Of a DNA stretch of 8,067 nucleotides, positions 1 to 5,889 are shown one piece after another. The position numbers and the translations under genes were made by a program. The notes under the pieces were generated by a model. That model was given only the letters and a program-made list of their open reading frames with translations, searched no databases and was not told where the DNA came from. Position 1 is the first letter of the stretch, and each line of letters opens with the position of its first letter. This stretch comes from a bacterium (GTDB taxonomy: Bacteria > Electryoneota > Electryoneia > Electryoneales > Electryoneaceae), in the NCBI GenBank assembly GCA_014729955.1, contig WJJA01000602.1, forward strand, positions 1-8,067, read 5' to 3'.

Positions 1-184
1 CGCCGCGGTAATTCAGCAGCCACTCCGCCTCCGCACCGGCCTTGATCGCGTTGTAAGTGACGCCGTAAGCGCGCAAGTGGTCGGTCTGGGTGAGATCCAT
101 CGGGATCAGCAGACGCTGCGCGACAGCGGCTTGGCCGGCGAAGATCAGCATGGCAACAATGAGAAGCAGGTCAAGACGGCGCAT
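1..184 (-). CDS. Secreted protein related to 'asparagine synthetase B'-like proteins, N-terminal fragment
   Basis: Only the first 61 codons lie in the window; the gene continues past the left edge. Translation from the ATG at 184-182 begins with a typical signal peptide: MRRLD, a hydrophobic core LLLIVAMLIFAG, and a likely cleavage site after AVA at about residue 22. The mature start carries LLIPMDLTQTDHLRAYG and then EWLLNYRGG. From memory these motifs match the N-terminus of a family of about 400 residues in Bacteroidota and relatives that databases often label asparagine synthetase B. That label is doubtful, because a signal peptide is unexpected for a cytoplasmic amidotransferase. A good ribosome binding site, GAGGG on the minus strand (191-195), lies six bases before the ATG and supports the start. 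The gene is divergent from the DUF4397 lipoprotein gene. Family assignment is moderately sure, function is not known. Confidence 0.7.
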   Translation of the reverse strand, partial: MRRLDLLLIVAMLIFAGQAAVAQRLLIPMDLTQTDHLRAYGVTYNAIKAGAEAEWLLNYRG

Positions 185-512
185 GGAGAACCCTCGTAAT
201 TGAAACAGCGAAATGGAGAGCGCTTTCCCCGCACGAACGAGATCGCATGACGGGAAACGCCGGCCTCGAAAACCGCTGCGAATGCAAGCCGGCATCCAAT
301 ATACGATCGGGGGAGGCTGTACGTTCCGACCAGGTGACCACGAACCAGCTCCGTTCGTGCCGAGGCGGCCTGCACCTCCGGCGTATGCAATGCGACGGCT
401 TTGTCTCATCTTCGTTCAGTTAGATGAATCCGCCGCACTTACGGTCGACCGAGAGTGTCTCGTACCGGATCAGTGAATCCAAATCAGCGGGTGTATTGGG
501 AGAATGATCGCT

Positions 513-609
513 GCAAAGATTGCGCAAGAATAGTATAAACTGCTGTATTAGAATGGCTTGAAGAACAACCTGCTGCTGGATTTTTGTAGATGAAAAGGCA
601 AAGATTGCG
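513..609. repeat. 12-base direct repeat, two copies
   Basis: GCAAAGATTGCG occurs at 513-524 and again, identical, at 598-609, 85 bases apart in noncoding DNA. The match does not extend beyond the 12 bases on either side. It could be a regulator site or chance. Confidence 0.4.
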
Positions 610-725
610 TAGTCTCAGGTTTCGGTCCTGCCATACGACCCGCTTCATATCGTTCATCCCGGAAAAGAAATCCAAAAGAGAGCCCGTGGTTGATCAACTC
701 AATCAAATACAAGACATTGCTACTA

Positions 726-756
726 TCCCATCTGGGACTGTCGCACGCTGGGACAG
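726..756. promoter_or_regulatory. Operator- or enhancer-like palindrome with repeated CTGGGAC
   Basis: TCCCA (726-730) and TGGGA (733-737) form an inverted repeat with a 2-base spacer. CTGGGAC (732-738) is repeated at 748-754, 16 bases later, close to one and a half helical turns. A related site, TCCCA-TTC-TGGGA, lies at 4554-4566. Such short, phased palindromes are typical of dimeric regulator sites, for instance those of sigma-54 activators, but no consensus sigma-54 promoter is visible nearby. Regulator unknown. Confidence 0.3.
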
Positions 757-869
757 GGCAGGCTAAAGCCTTATTTTATCGTCATGTGAAGCTTGTCGCA
801 AAAAAGACGCTCTGAGACCGGCTGTGCCAAAACGGCATACCCTTTGCCCTCGATTCACGGAGTTAAGGC

Positions 870-887
870 GCGCCTAACATTAGGCGC
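870..887. repeat. Perfect 8-bp inverted repeat
   Basis: GCGCCTAA (870-877) and TTAGGCGC (880-887) are exact reverse complements around a CA spacer, 118 bases before the lipoprotein start codon. Just to the left, TTAAGGCGCGCCTAA (863-877) makes a competing near-palindrome that shares an arm. It could be an operator or, in the transcript, one of two alternative small hairpins. There is no T-tract, so it is not a terminator. Confidence 0.4.
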
Positions 888-1005
888 CGGACCGGGCCGA
901 ATCAGAGGAGAATGCAACGGCTGGTCAATCAGACGCTCGTCAGAGGGTGCGGAACGATCCGACCGGGGCGAGTACAAACAGTTCGAAGAAACTTGAGAGG
1001 ATACC

Positions 1006-4000
1006 ATGTTCGACAAACGTTGGCTTGCACGACTCGCTATGCTTCTGCTTCCCGCCTTCGTCCTCGTTGCATGTGGTGATGATGACGATAACGGCGCATC
1101 TCCCGATCCGGACTACAGCTATGTCCGTGTTGCGCATCTGTCCCCGAACGCTCCGGCGGTGGATGTGTGGCTGGACGGCGAGATTGTGCTGGAAGATGTG
1201 ACCTTCGAAGGCTTCAGTGAATACCTCGAGGTGGAAACGGGAGACCGCATGATCCAAGTCACCCCGGCAGACGAAGAGACGCCGGTTGTGATCGATGCGA
1301 TGGTCACGCTCGAAACGGATGAATACTACACGGTCGCCGCCACCGGTCTGCTGGAGGGCAGCGGCATGGAAGCGATCAATGCCACCGTCCTGGTTGATGA
1401 TCGATCCGTGGACGCGGAACAGGCGAAGGTGCGGTTTGTCCACGCCGGTCCGGATGCCCCTGCGGTCGATATTCTCACGGCCGGCTCCGACACCCCGCTG
1501 TTTGACAACATTGCTTTCCGTGAAAGCGGCGACTACGCCGCTGTGCCTGGCGGCGCCTATACGCTGATCGTTCGCACGGATGCCGGTGAAGAAGAGGTGA
1601 TTCGTTTCGCGCCGTTGGCGCTGGAAGCGGGCAAGAACTACACCGTTTTCGCCAAGGGTCTGCTGGACGCCGGCACCATGGGCAATGAACTTGGCGCGCT
1701 GGCGAGCGTAGATGCGCCCGGCAGCGGCAGTGCGGTGATCGATCTGGAAGCAGCCGAGACACCCATGAGCTACCTACGTGTCGGGCACCTCAGCCCGGAT
1801 GCTCCGGACGTGGATGTTTACGTGAACGGCACTTTGACCCTTGAAGAGGTGCCCTATCGCGCCTTCTCCGGTTACCTCAGCGTACCGGCCGGCGGTGTCG
1901 ATGTAGAAATCACGCCTGCAGGCGATGCCGGCACGACGGTGATAGAAGAATCGATTACACTGTCCGCCGACACCTACTACACGGTCACCGCGACGGGTCT
2001 GCTGGACGACAACAGCCTCACCGCCACTCTCTACATGGACGAGGTAATGACGGACGCGGAACAGGCGAAGGTGCGTTTTGTGCATGCCTCCCCCGATGCG
2101 CCGGAAGTAAACCTCGCCCTGCGTGACGGCGATGACCTGTGGAGCGGTGTCGAGTTCCGCGAGGACGGCGGGTACATCATGGTCGCCGGAGGCACCTACG
2201 ACTTTGATGTCAACGTTTCGTCTTCCGGTGCGCCGGCGCTCTTTGTCGACGACGTGGAGTTGAGCGGTTCGACCAACTATACCGTGTTCGCGGTCGGCCT
2301 TGCCGGCGGCGGCGATGCTCCGCTCGATGCGATAGCGGTGCTGGACGACCCCGGCATGGGTAACACGGTGGTGGACCTGAACACCTCGGCGCCTCAGTAT
2401 GCGCAGCTTCGTGTCGCGCACTTGAGCCCTGATGCTCCCAACGTGGATGTGTACGTTGCCGGTAACATGGTGCTGGAAAATGTGCCCTACACGGCTGTGA
2501 GTGCGTACCTGGAGGTCCTGGCCGACCGTGAAACTTCGGTGCAGGTCTTCGCGACCGGTACGAGTGAGGATCCGGTGATCGACGCGTCCCTGACCTTCGA
2601 ACCCGATGCGGCCTACACGGTCGCGGCGACCGGTTCCCTCGACGGCGGCAGCTTCGGACCGAATGTGATCATGGACGATCTTGCCATCGACGAAGAAAAC
2701 GCGCGAGTACGGTTCCTGCACGCCTCCCCTGACGCGCCGGCGGTGGACATCACGCTTGCCGACGGCAGCATTCTGTTTGACGATTACGCGTTCAATGCGA
2801 CCGGCGGTTTCGCAACAGTCGGATCGGGCAGTTACGATCTGCAGGTACGTCCGGCGGACGGTTCCGATATCGTGACCGGCTTCCCGGATGTCGGGCTTGA
2901 AGCGGGCACGGTCTACACCGTCGCGGCGACCGGGTTCCTCGGTGACGGCACCCTCGGCGCGATAGCCGTCGTGGATGCGCCGGGTGACGGTTCCACCACG
3001 GTGGTGCTTGAGCAGGAGATGCCGTCCACGAGTGTTCGCGTCGCACACCTGTCGCCCGGCGCCCCGGCGGTGGATGTGTGGGTGAACGGCAACGTGGTGA
3101 ACGACTTGACGAATGTCCCGTTTGAAGTGGTAAGCGACTACCTCATGCTCGACGCCGGTGCGACGAATGTGCAGGTCTTCGCCGCGGGTACCTCGAGCGA
3201 TCCGGTGATCGATACCGACCTGTTCCTGGATGCGGACAACTATACCACCATCGCCGCGACCGGGCCGGATGCGTCCGACATCGGAGCGCAGGTGCTGATG
3301 GACGACGTCATGCCCGGCGCCGATGCCAAGGTGCGTTTCTTCCACGCCTCCCCGGATGCACCCGAGGTGGATATCACGCTGGATGACAGTACCGTCCTGT
3401 TCGATGATGTCGAATTTAACGAAGCGCAGGGCTATATCGAGGTCGGCGGCGGCAGCTACAACCTGCAGGTTCGCCCGAGCGCGGACGATGAAACCGTCGT
3501 GTTGAGCTTCGGCGATGTCGCGCTTTCGGGCGGGATGAACTACACGGTCGTCGCGAAGGGCAACCTTGGTGACGGCAGCCTGAGCGCCTTTGCAATCGTC
3601 GACGACATGGACGGCGGCGGTTCGACGGTCGAACTGATGACCGGCGAGGCGGAGTTGCGTGCCGCGCACCTCGTGCCGGACGGTCCCAATGTGGATGTCT
3701 ACCTCAACGGCGAGATCGTCAGCGACCTGACCAATGTGCCCTACGAAGCGGTTAGCGGCTACCTGATGGTACCGGCGAAAACGCACCAGGTGCAGGTGTT
3801 CGTGACCGGCACGAATACGGACCCGATCGTCGAGGAAATGGTGACACTGACTCACAATGACGCGTTTACCTTCGCGGTGACCGGCCTGGTCGCCGGCGGC
3901 GATATCGAAGCGATGGCGCTGACGGATAGCCGTACCGGCGGTGCACAGGCGATGGTCCGCTTCGTGCATGCCGGTCCGGATGCCCCGGCGGTGGATGTGC

Positions 4001-4236
4001 AGGTCGCGGGCGGCGATCCGGTGCTGTTCAATAACGTGGCGTTCCGTGAATACCAGGGCTACATCGATGTCGCCGGCGGCAGCTACGACCTCGAGGTGGC
4101 GCTGGAATCGGACGGGACCGTGGTGCTCGAGCTGGACGATGTAATGTTCGAGAACGGTGAAAACGTGACGATCTTTGCGATCGGACTGGTCAGCGACGGT
4201 TCCCTGACCGCGTTGCCGGTGGTGGATACGCCGTAA
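1006..4236 (+). CDS. Lipoprotein with ten tandem DUF4397-like domains
   Basis: The 1076-residue product is exported and lipid-anchored. Residues 1-23 are a lipoprotein signal peptide (MFDKRWLARL, a hydrophobic core, lipobox LVAC with Cys23), and Cys23 is the only cysteine I find. Directly after it comes GDDDDNG, like the acidic signal that sends some Bacteroidota lipoproteins to the cell surface. The rest is five double modules, starting at residues 38, 255, 466, 675 and 882. Each has an A half opening with VRVAHLSPDAPxVDVYVNG and a B half opening with AKVRFVHASPDAPxVDI and carrying GSYDLQVRP and YTVxAxG. These openings are the hallmark of DUF4397, a beta-rich domain of unknown function; most family members have far fewer copies. 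The protein is acidic and has no catalytic motif I recognise, so a structural, adhesive or ligand-binding role is inferred. GAGAGG (995-1000) sits five bases before the ATG. A strong terminator follows the stop. Confidence 0.95.
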   Translation: MFDKRWLARLAMLLLPAFVLVACGDDDDNGASPDPDYSYVRVAHLSPNAPAVDVWLDGEIVLEDVTFEGFSEYLEVETGDRMIQVTPADEETPVVIDAMVTLETDEYYTVAATGLLEGSGMEAINATVLVDDRSVDAEQAKVRFVHAGPDAPAVDILTAGSDTPLFDNIAFRESGDYAAVPGGAYTLIVRTDAGEEEVIRFAPLALEAGKNYTVFAKGLLDAGTMGNELGALASVDAPGSGSAVIDLEAAETPMSYLRVGHLSPDAPDVDVYVNGTLTLEEVPYRAFSGYLSVPAGGVDVEITPAGDAGTTVIEESITLSADTYYTVTATGLLDDNSLTATLYMDEVMTDAEQAKVRFVHASPDAPEVNLALRDGDDLWSGVEFREDGGYIMVAGGTYDFDVNVSSSGAPALFVDDVELSGSTNYTVFAVGLAGGGDAPLDAIAVLDDPGMGNTVVDLNTSAPQYAQLRVAHLSPDAPNVDVYVAGNMVLENVPYTAVSAYLEVLADRETSVQVFATGTSEDPVIDASLTFEPDAAYTVAATGSLDGGSFGPNVIMDDLAIDEENARVRFLHASPDAPAVDITLADGSILFDDYAFNATGGFATVGSGSYDLQVRPADGSDIVTGFPDVGLEAGTVYTVAATGFLGDGTLGAIAVVDAPGDGSTTVVLEQEMPSTSVRVAHLSPGAPAVDVWVNGNVVNDLTNVPFEVVSDYLMLDAGATNVQVFAAGTSSDPVIDTDLFLDADNYTTIAATGPDASDIGAQVLMDDVMPGADAKVRFFHASPDAPEVDITLDDSTVLFDDVEFNEAQGYIEVGGGSYNLQVRPSADDETVVLSFGDVALSGGMNYTVVAKGNLGDGSLSAFAIVDDMDGGGSTVELMTGEAELRAAHLVPDGPNVDVYLNGEIVSDLTNVPYEAVSGYLMVPAKTHQVQVFVTGTNTDPIVEEMVTLTHNDAFTFAVTGLVAGGDIEAMALTDSRTGGAQAMVRFVHAGPDAPAVDVQVAGGDPVLFNNVAFREYQGYIDVAGGSYDLEVALESDGTVVLELDDVMFENGENVTIFAIGLVSDGSLTALPVVDTP
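1117..4233 (+). repeat. Five tandem A-B double modules (protein repeat)
   Basis: Double modules begin at bases 1117, 1768, 2401, 3028 and 3649, with lengths of about 217, 211, 209, 207 and 195 residues. The B halves begin at 1423, 2065, 2701, 3325 and 3949. Copies are clearly diverged at the DNA level, so this is an old expansion rather than a recent tandem duplication. A4 and A5 share the longer form (V/S)xDLTNVP where A1-A3 have LE(D/E/N)V; B3 and B4 share LFDD and LQVRP; B1 and B5 share HAGPDAPAVD and AFRE. Confidence 0.9.
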
Positions 4237-4274
4237 GCCGAACCCTCAGCCGGCAAGTCAATCAGATTGTTTCC

Positions 4275-4310
4275 AACCCGCCCTTCTCCATGCAGGAGGG
4301 CGGGTTTTTT
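4275..4310 (+). terminator. Strong rho-independent terminator of the lipoprotein gene
   Basis: AACCCGCCCT (4275-4284) and AGGGCGGGTT (4297-4306) form a perfect 10-bp GC-rich stem with a 12-base loop, running into six T residues (4305-4310). It lies 38 bases after the TAA and isolates the lipoprotein gene as its own transcription unit. Confidence 0.92.
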
Positions 4311-4553
4311 GCTTCAGGCTGTCCCACCGTTTATCATTCCGGTGCAACAGGTCACCTCAAAAGGCATCTTACCGGCGAAACAGGTCGTCACAAGTACTGT
4401 CACCCCGCCCAAAAAGACCGGCAGGCAAGGCAGGCGCAACGGACCGTCGCAAAACCGTGTCAAACCGGAGCACACCGGTATCCAGTTCCCTTGTTAAGAA
4501 CAATAATATAAACATATTGCGCTTCTTCGACTGCTGTTCTAACGCATGCAGAA

Positions 4554-4571
4554 TCCCATTCTGGGACAGCC
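4554..4571. promoter_or_regulatory. Second TCCCA/TGGGA palindrome, operator-like
   Basis: TCCCA (4554-4558), a TTC spacer and TGGGA (4562-4566) form an inverted repeat. The sequence ATCCCAT-TCTGGGAC closely matches the site at 725-738 upstream of the lipoprotein gene. TGGGACAGCC (4562-4571) also occurs in reverse complement at 4317-4326. This may be a binding site shared by several units; the regulator is unknown. Confidence 0.28.
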
Positions 4572-4691
4572 AGGCAGGCGGCAAACCATGATCGGTCGGA
4601 CCGGTCCCGCCGGCCATCTGAAAGGTTGGGATATGTGGTTTGACACAACGGTATCGGACGAAGGCGAGGTGCTCAAGAATTCCGAAGAGAG

Positions 4692-4803
4692 CACGCTCCG
4701 CCTTCTCCCCCGTCTCGGGGGTCCCCTTGCCGGGGATGAAGGCGGAGCGCGTGTTCCGTGCCCCCAACCTCCTGCGCCTTTGGAGACTACACGGCACGGG
4801 AAC
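4692..4803. other. Predicted three-way-junction fold plus adjacent hairpin
   Basis: An exact 11-bp outer stem, GCTCCGCCTTC (4695-4705) with GAAGGCGGAGC (4738-4748), encloses two complete hairpins: CCCCC-GTCTC-GGGGG (4707-4721) and, immediately after, TCCCC-TTGCC-GGGGA (4722-4736). CAC (4692-4694) can extend the outer stem to GTG (4751-4753) across a 2-base bulge. Next to it, GTTCCGTGCC (4753-4762) pairs with GGCACGGGAAC (4793-4803) with one bulged base, around an inner CTCC/GGAG pair. The fold works on either strand, so the direction is undecided. It could be a structured noncoding RNA, a palindromic repeat element, or a protein-binding cruciform. No poly-T follows on the plus strand. Confidence 0.5.
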
Positions 4804-4985
4804 AATCAAAGAGAACCATCTCTTCCTCTCGCTTACCATCGGCGAAATCACGGAAAACTTAAGGCGTTTCATGAACGTGTGCTCTCACCGCAGACAGTAT
4901 TGTTGCGTATGAACTTCAATTTCTTTTCATCCATTTGATACGATCACCCGGGGAAGGTGTTGTATATCATTGTAATAACTTGTCT

Positions 4986-4991
4986 TATAAT
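4986..4991 (+). promoter_or_regulatory. Possible -10 box for the TfoX-like gene
   Basis: A perfect TATAAT lies about 155 bases before the next plus-strand start codon, in an AT-rich stretch. The best -35 candidate, TTGTAT (4960-4965), is 20 bases upstream, which is longer than ideal, so this is a weak call. Confidence 0.3.
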
Positions 4992-5144
4992 CGATTCCTC
5001 ATATTCCATGAACGAAACAAGAAATTTCATGCATTGAACCGTATCCGGCTCTCCAAATGCTGAAAGTTGCTGCTTCTTTTGAAGTTTTGCCTGTGCATCG
5101 CCGGTGAACATCGAGTAGATTGAGCGTCGTCAAGCAGGAAAACG

Positions 5145-5603
5145 ATGCGTGGGAAAGCTGTTAACGGATCATTCTTATTTTTGATAAATAGGTACTTAAT
5201 GACAATGGAACTGTCACCGCTGCAGCGAACGCGACAGGAGGAGGTTGACTTGACGGTGCGTTTTAGAGAAGAATTGCTTGAGTTGTGTGAAGTCCGGTTT
5301 GAGGGGGACACTTCCATCGAGAAAAGCCGAATGATGGGACATCCAGGCTTCAAACTTGCGCACAACAAGAAGTTTTTCCTGTTTTTGAACGAAACGGGAT
5401 TGATACTGAAACTGCCTCCGGATCGATATGAAGCGGCATTGCAACGCGAGGACATGACACCGTTCAATCCCACCGGCGGCCCGAATCCGATGGGCAGTTG
5501 GATGGTATGGAGCCGTGACGAGCCGAACGAGTACGAAAGCGAATGGGAATGGGTGGAAGACGCCCAACGATTCACAGCATTCCAACCGTCAAAACAAGCG
5601 TGA
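5145..5603 (+). CDS. TfoX/Sxy-YjbR-like small protein
   Basis: The 152-residue product has no signal peptide or clear membrane segment and is probably cytoplasmic. Residues 63-70 (MMGHPGFK), 77-81 (FFLFL), 86-95 (LILKLPPDRY) and 106-122 (PFNPTGG, then MGSWMVW) match, from memory, the pattern of small proteins annotated as TfoX/Sxy or MmcQ/YjbR-like: a GxPxxK turn, a buried strand, a basic LKLP strand, and a PFxPxxxxxMxxW segment. Their biochemical role is generally unknown; a role in competence, as for Sxy, should not be assumed. The ATG at 5145 has AGGAA (5136-5140) before it. An alternative ATG at 5199 (MTMELSPLQ) has a weaker AGG and would remove the unusual hydrophobic start SFLFLINRYL; the domain begins after residue 30 and is kept by either choice. 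No obvious terminator follows. Confidence 0.75.
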   Translation: MRGKAVNGSFLFLINRYLMTMELSPLQRTRQEEVDLTVRFREELLELCEVRFEGDTSIEKSRMMGHPGFKLAHNKKFFLFLNETGLILKLPPDRYEAALQREDMTPFNPTGGPNPMGSWMVWSRDEPNEYESEWEWVEDAQRFTAFQPSKQA

Positions 5604-5752
5604 GAAGAGAGGACGGTGCAGGGTTATCGAAAACGAGAAATACAAAACATAACCATCATGCCGGCGTCTCATATTGCGCCTCACAATGGAAAGCTTACGA
5701 TGAAATGTCTACAACCATAGTCAATCAATCATTCCTGAATACACGCAAGTTG

Positions 5753-5770
5753 AATATAATACGTTATATT
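5753..5770. promoter_or_regulatory. AT-rich inverted repeat containing a TATAAT
   Basis: AATATAA (5753-5759) and TTATATT (5764-5770) are exact reverse complements around TACG, and TATAAT (5755-5760) is embedded in them. No good -35 box lies 17 bases upstream (TTCCTG at 5732-5737 is poor). It could be an operator overlapping a distal promoter of the small gene at 5890, or simply AT-rich spacer. Confidence 0.3.
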
Positions 5771-5807
5771 AGCGCCCTGTGAGTCTCTGTCTTTGTTTCA
5801 GGCATTC

Positions 5808-5835
5808 TTGTAAATCGATCTATTTCGTGTAATAT
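5808..5835 (+). promoter_or_regulatory. Candidate sigma-70-type promoter of the 127-residue gene
   Basis: TTGTAA (5808-5813) and TAATAT (5830-5835) are each four-of-six matches to the -35 and -10 consensus with a 16-base spacer. A transcript starting near 5842 would have a leader of about 48 bases that includes the hairpin at 5847-5861. Confidence 0.4.
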
Positions 5836-5836
5836 T

Positions 5837-5865
5837 GATTGCTGACGGCAGAAGGTCTGCCAATC
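5837..5865 (+). promoter_or_regulatory. Leader hairpin next to the ribosome binding site
   Basis: GGCAGA (5847-5852) and TCTGCC (5856-5861) form a perfect 6-bp stem with an AGG loop. GATT (5837-5840) and AATC (5862-5865) can add an outer stem across a 6-base one-sided bulge. It ends 12 bases before the AAGGAG site. It could protect the 5' end of the mRNA or modulate translation; it has no T-tract. Confidence 0.45.
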
Positions 5866-5889
5866 AGACATAATGAAAAGGAGTACAAC

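Larger units (their letters stand above)
185..1005. other. Divergent intergenic region, about 820 bp
   Basis: No convincing gene lies here; the short open frames give low-complexity or arginine-rich translations without family motifs. The region contains the ribosome binding site of the minus-strand gene (191-195), a 12-base direct repeat (513-524 and 598-609), a palindromic TCCCA/TGGGA site with two CTGGGAC copies (726-754), a small hairpin AGGC-TAAA-GCCT followed by TTATTTT (760-777), and a perfect inverted repeat at 870-887. A short ORF at 912-1079 with a strong Shine-Dalgarno site overlaps the start of the lipoprotein gene. I found no clear sigma-70 promoter with both boxes for either flanking gene. 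Confidence 0.6.
4311..5144. other. Gene-poor region of about 830 bp with RNA-like secondary structure
   Basis: Open frames exist on both strands (for example 4546-4938 plus and 4369-4872 minus), but none has a family motif, a good ribosome binding site or convincing composition, and the two overlap one another, so I call none a gene. The contents I can support are a GGCTGTCCCA site (4317-4326) that is the reverse complement of 4562-4571, a palindrome TCCCA-TTC-TGGGA (4554-4566), a perfect 10-base palindrome GGACCGGTCC (4598-4607), a nested multi-hairpin element (4692-4803), a hairpin AAGAGA-ACCA-TCTCTT (4809-4824), and a TATAAT box (4986-4991). An independent RNA gene or a decayed mobile piece is possible. 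Confidence 0.5.

Noticed and set aside
213..476. An 87-codon plus-strand ORF upstream of the lipoprotein gene
   Set aside because: It is an Arg/Pro-rich translation with no motif or ribosome binding site and is probably noncoding.
756..769. Possible sigma-54 promoter (GG then GC with 10-base spacing)
   Set aside because: Only the GG and GC dinucleotides match; the rest of the TGGCAC-N5-TTGC consensus is absent.
863..888. Integron attC-like core (GCCTAAC near TTAGGC)
   Set aside because: A real attC site has two pairs of core sites separated by a longer imperfect palindrome and sits between cassettes. Here there is only a short perfect repeat with a 2-base spacer and no integrase or cassette.
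1774..3969. A 731-codon open frame antisense to the lipoprotein gene
   Set aside because: Its translation is rich in His, Arg and Gly-Asp patterns that mirror the sense repeats, it has no family motif, and it lies wholly inside a clear DUF4397 gene. It is a by-product of biased codon use.
4369..4872. A 167-codon minus-strand ORF across the structured region
   Set aside because: It has no ribosome binding site or recognisable domain, part of it is the translated three-way-junction hairpins, and it overlaps a plus-strand ORF of similar quality.
4546..4938. A 130-codon plus-strand ORF
   Set aside because: The composition is Pro/Arg/Gly-rich without motifs, there is no Shine-Dalgarno site, and the frame runs through the palindromic element.
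5009..5038. Nine-codon leader peptide (MNETRNFMH) after the TATAAT box
   Set aside because: There is no ribosome binding site, no run of regulatory codons and no attenuator-like hairpin after it.
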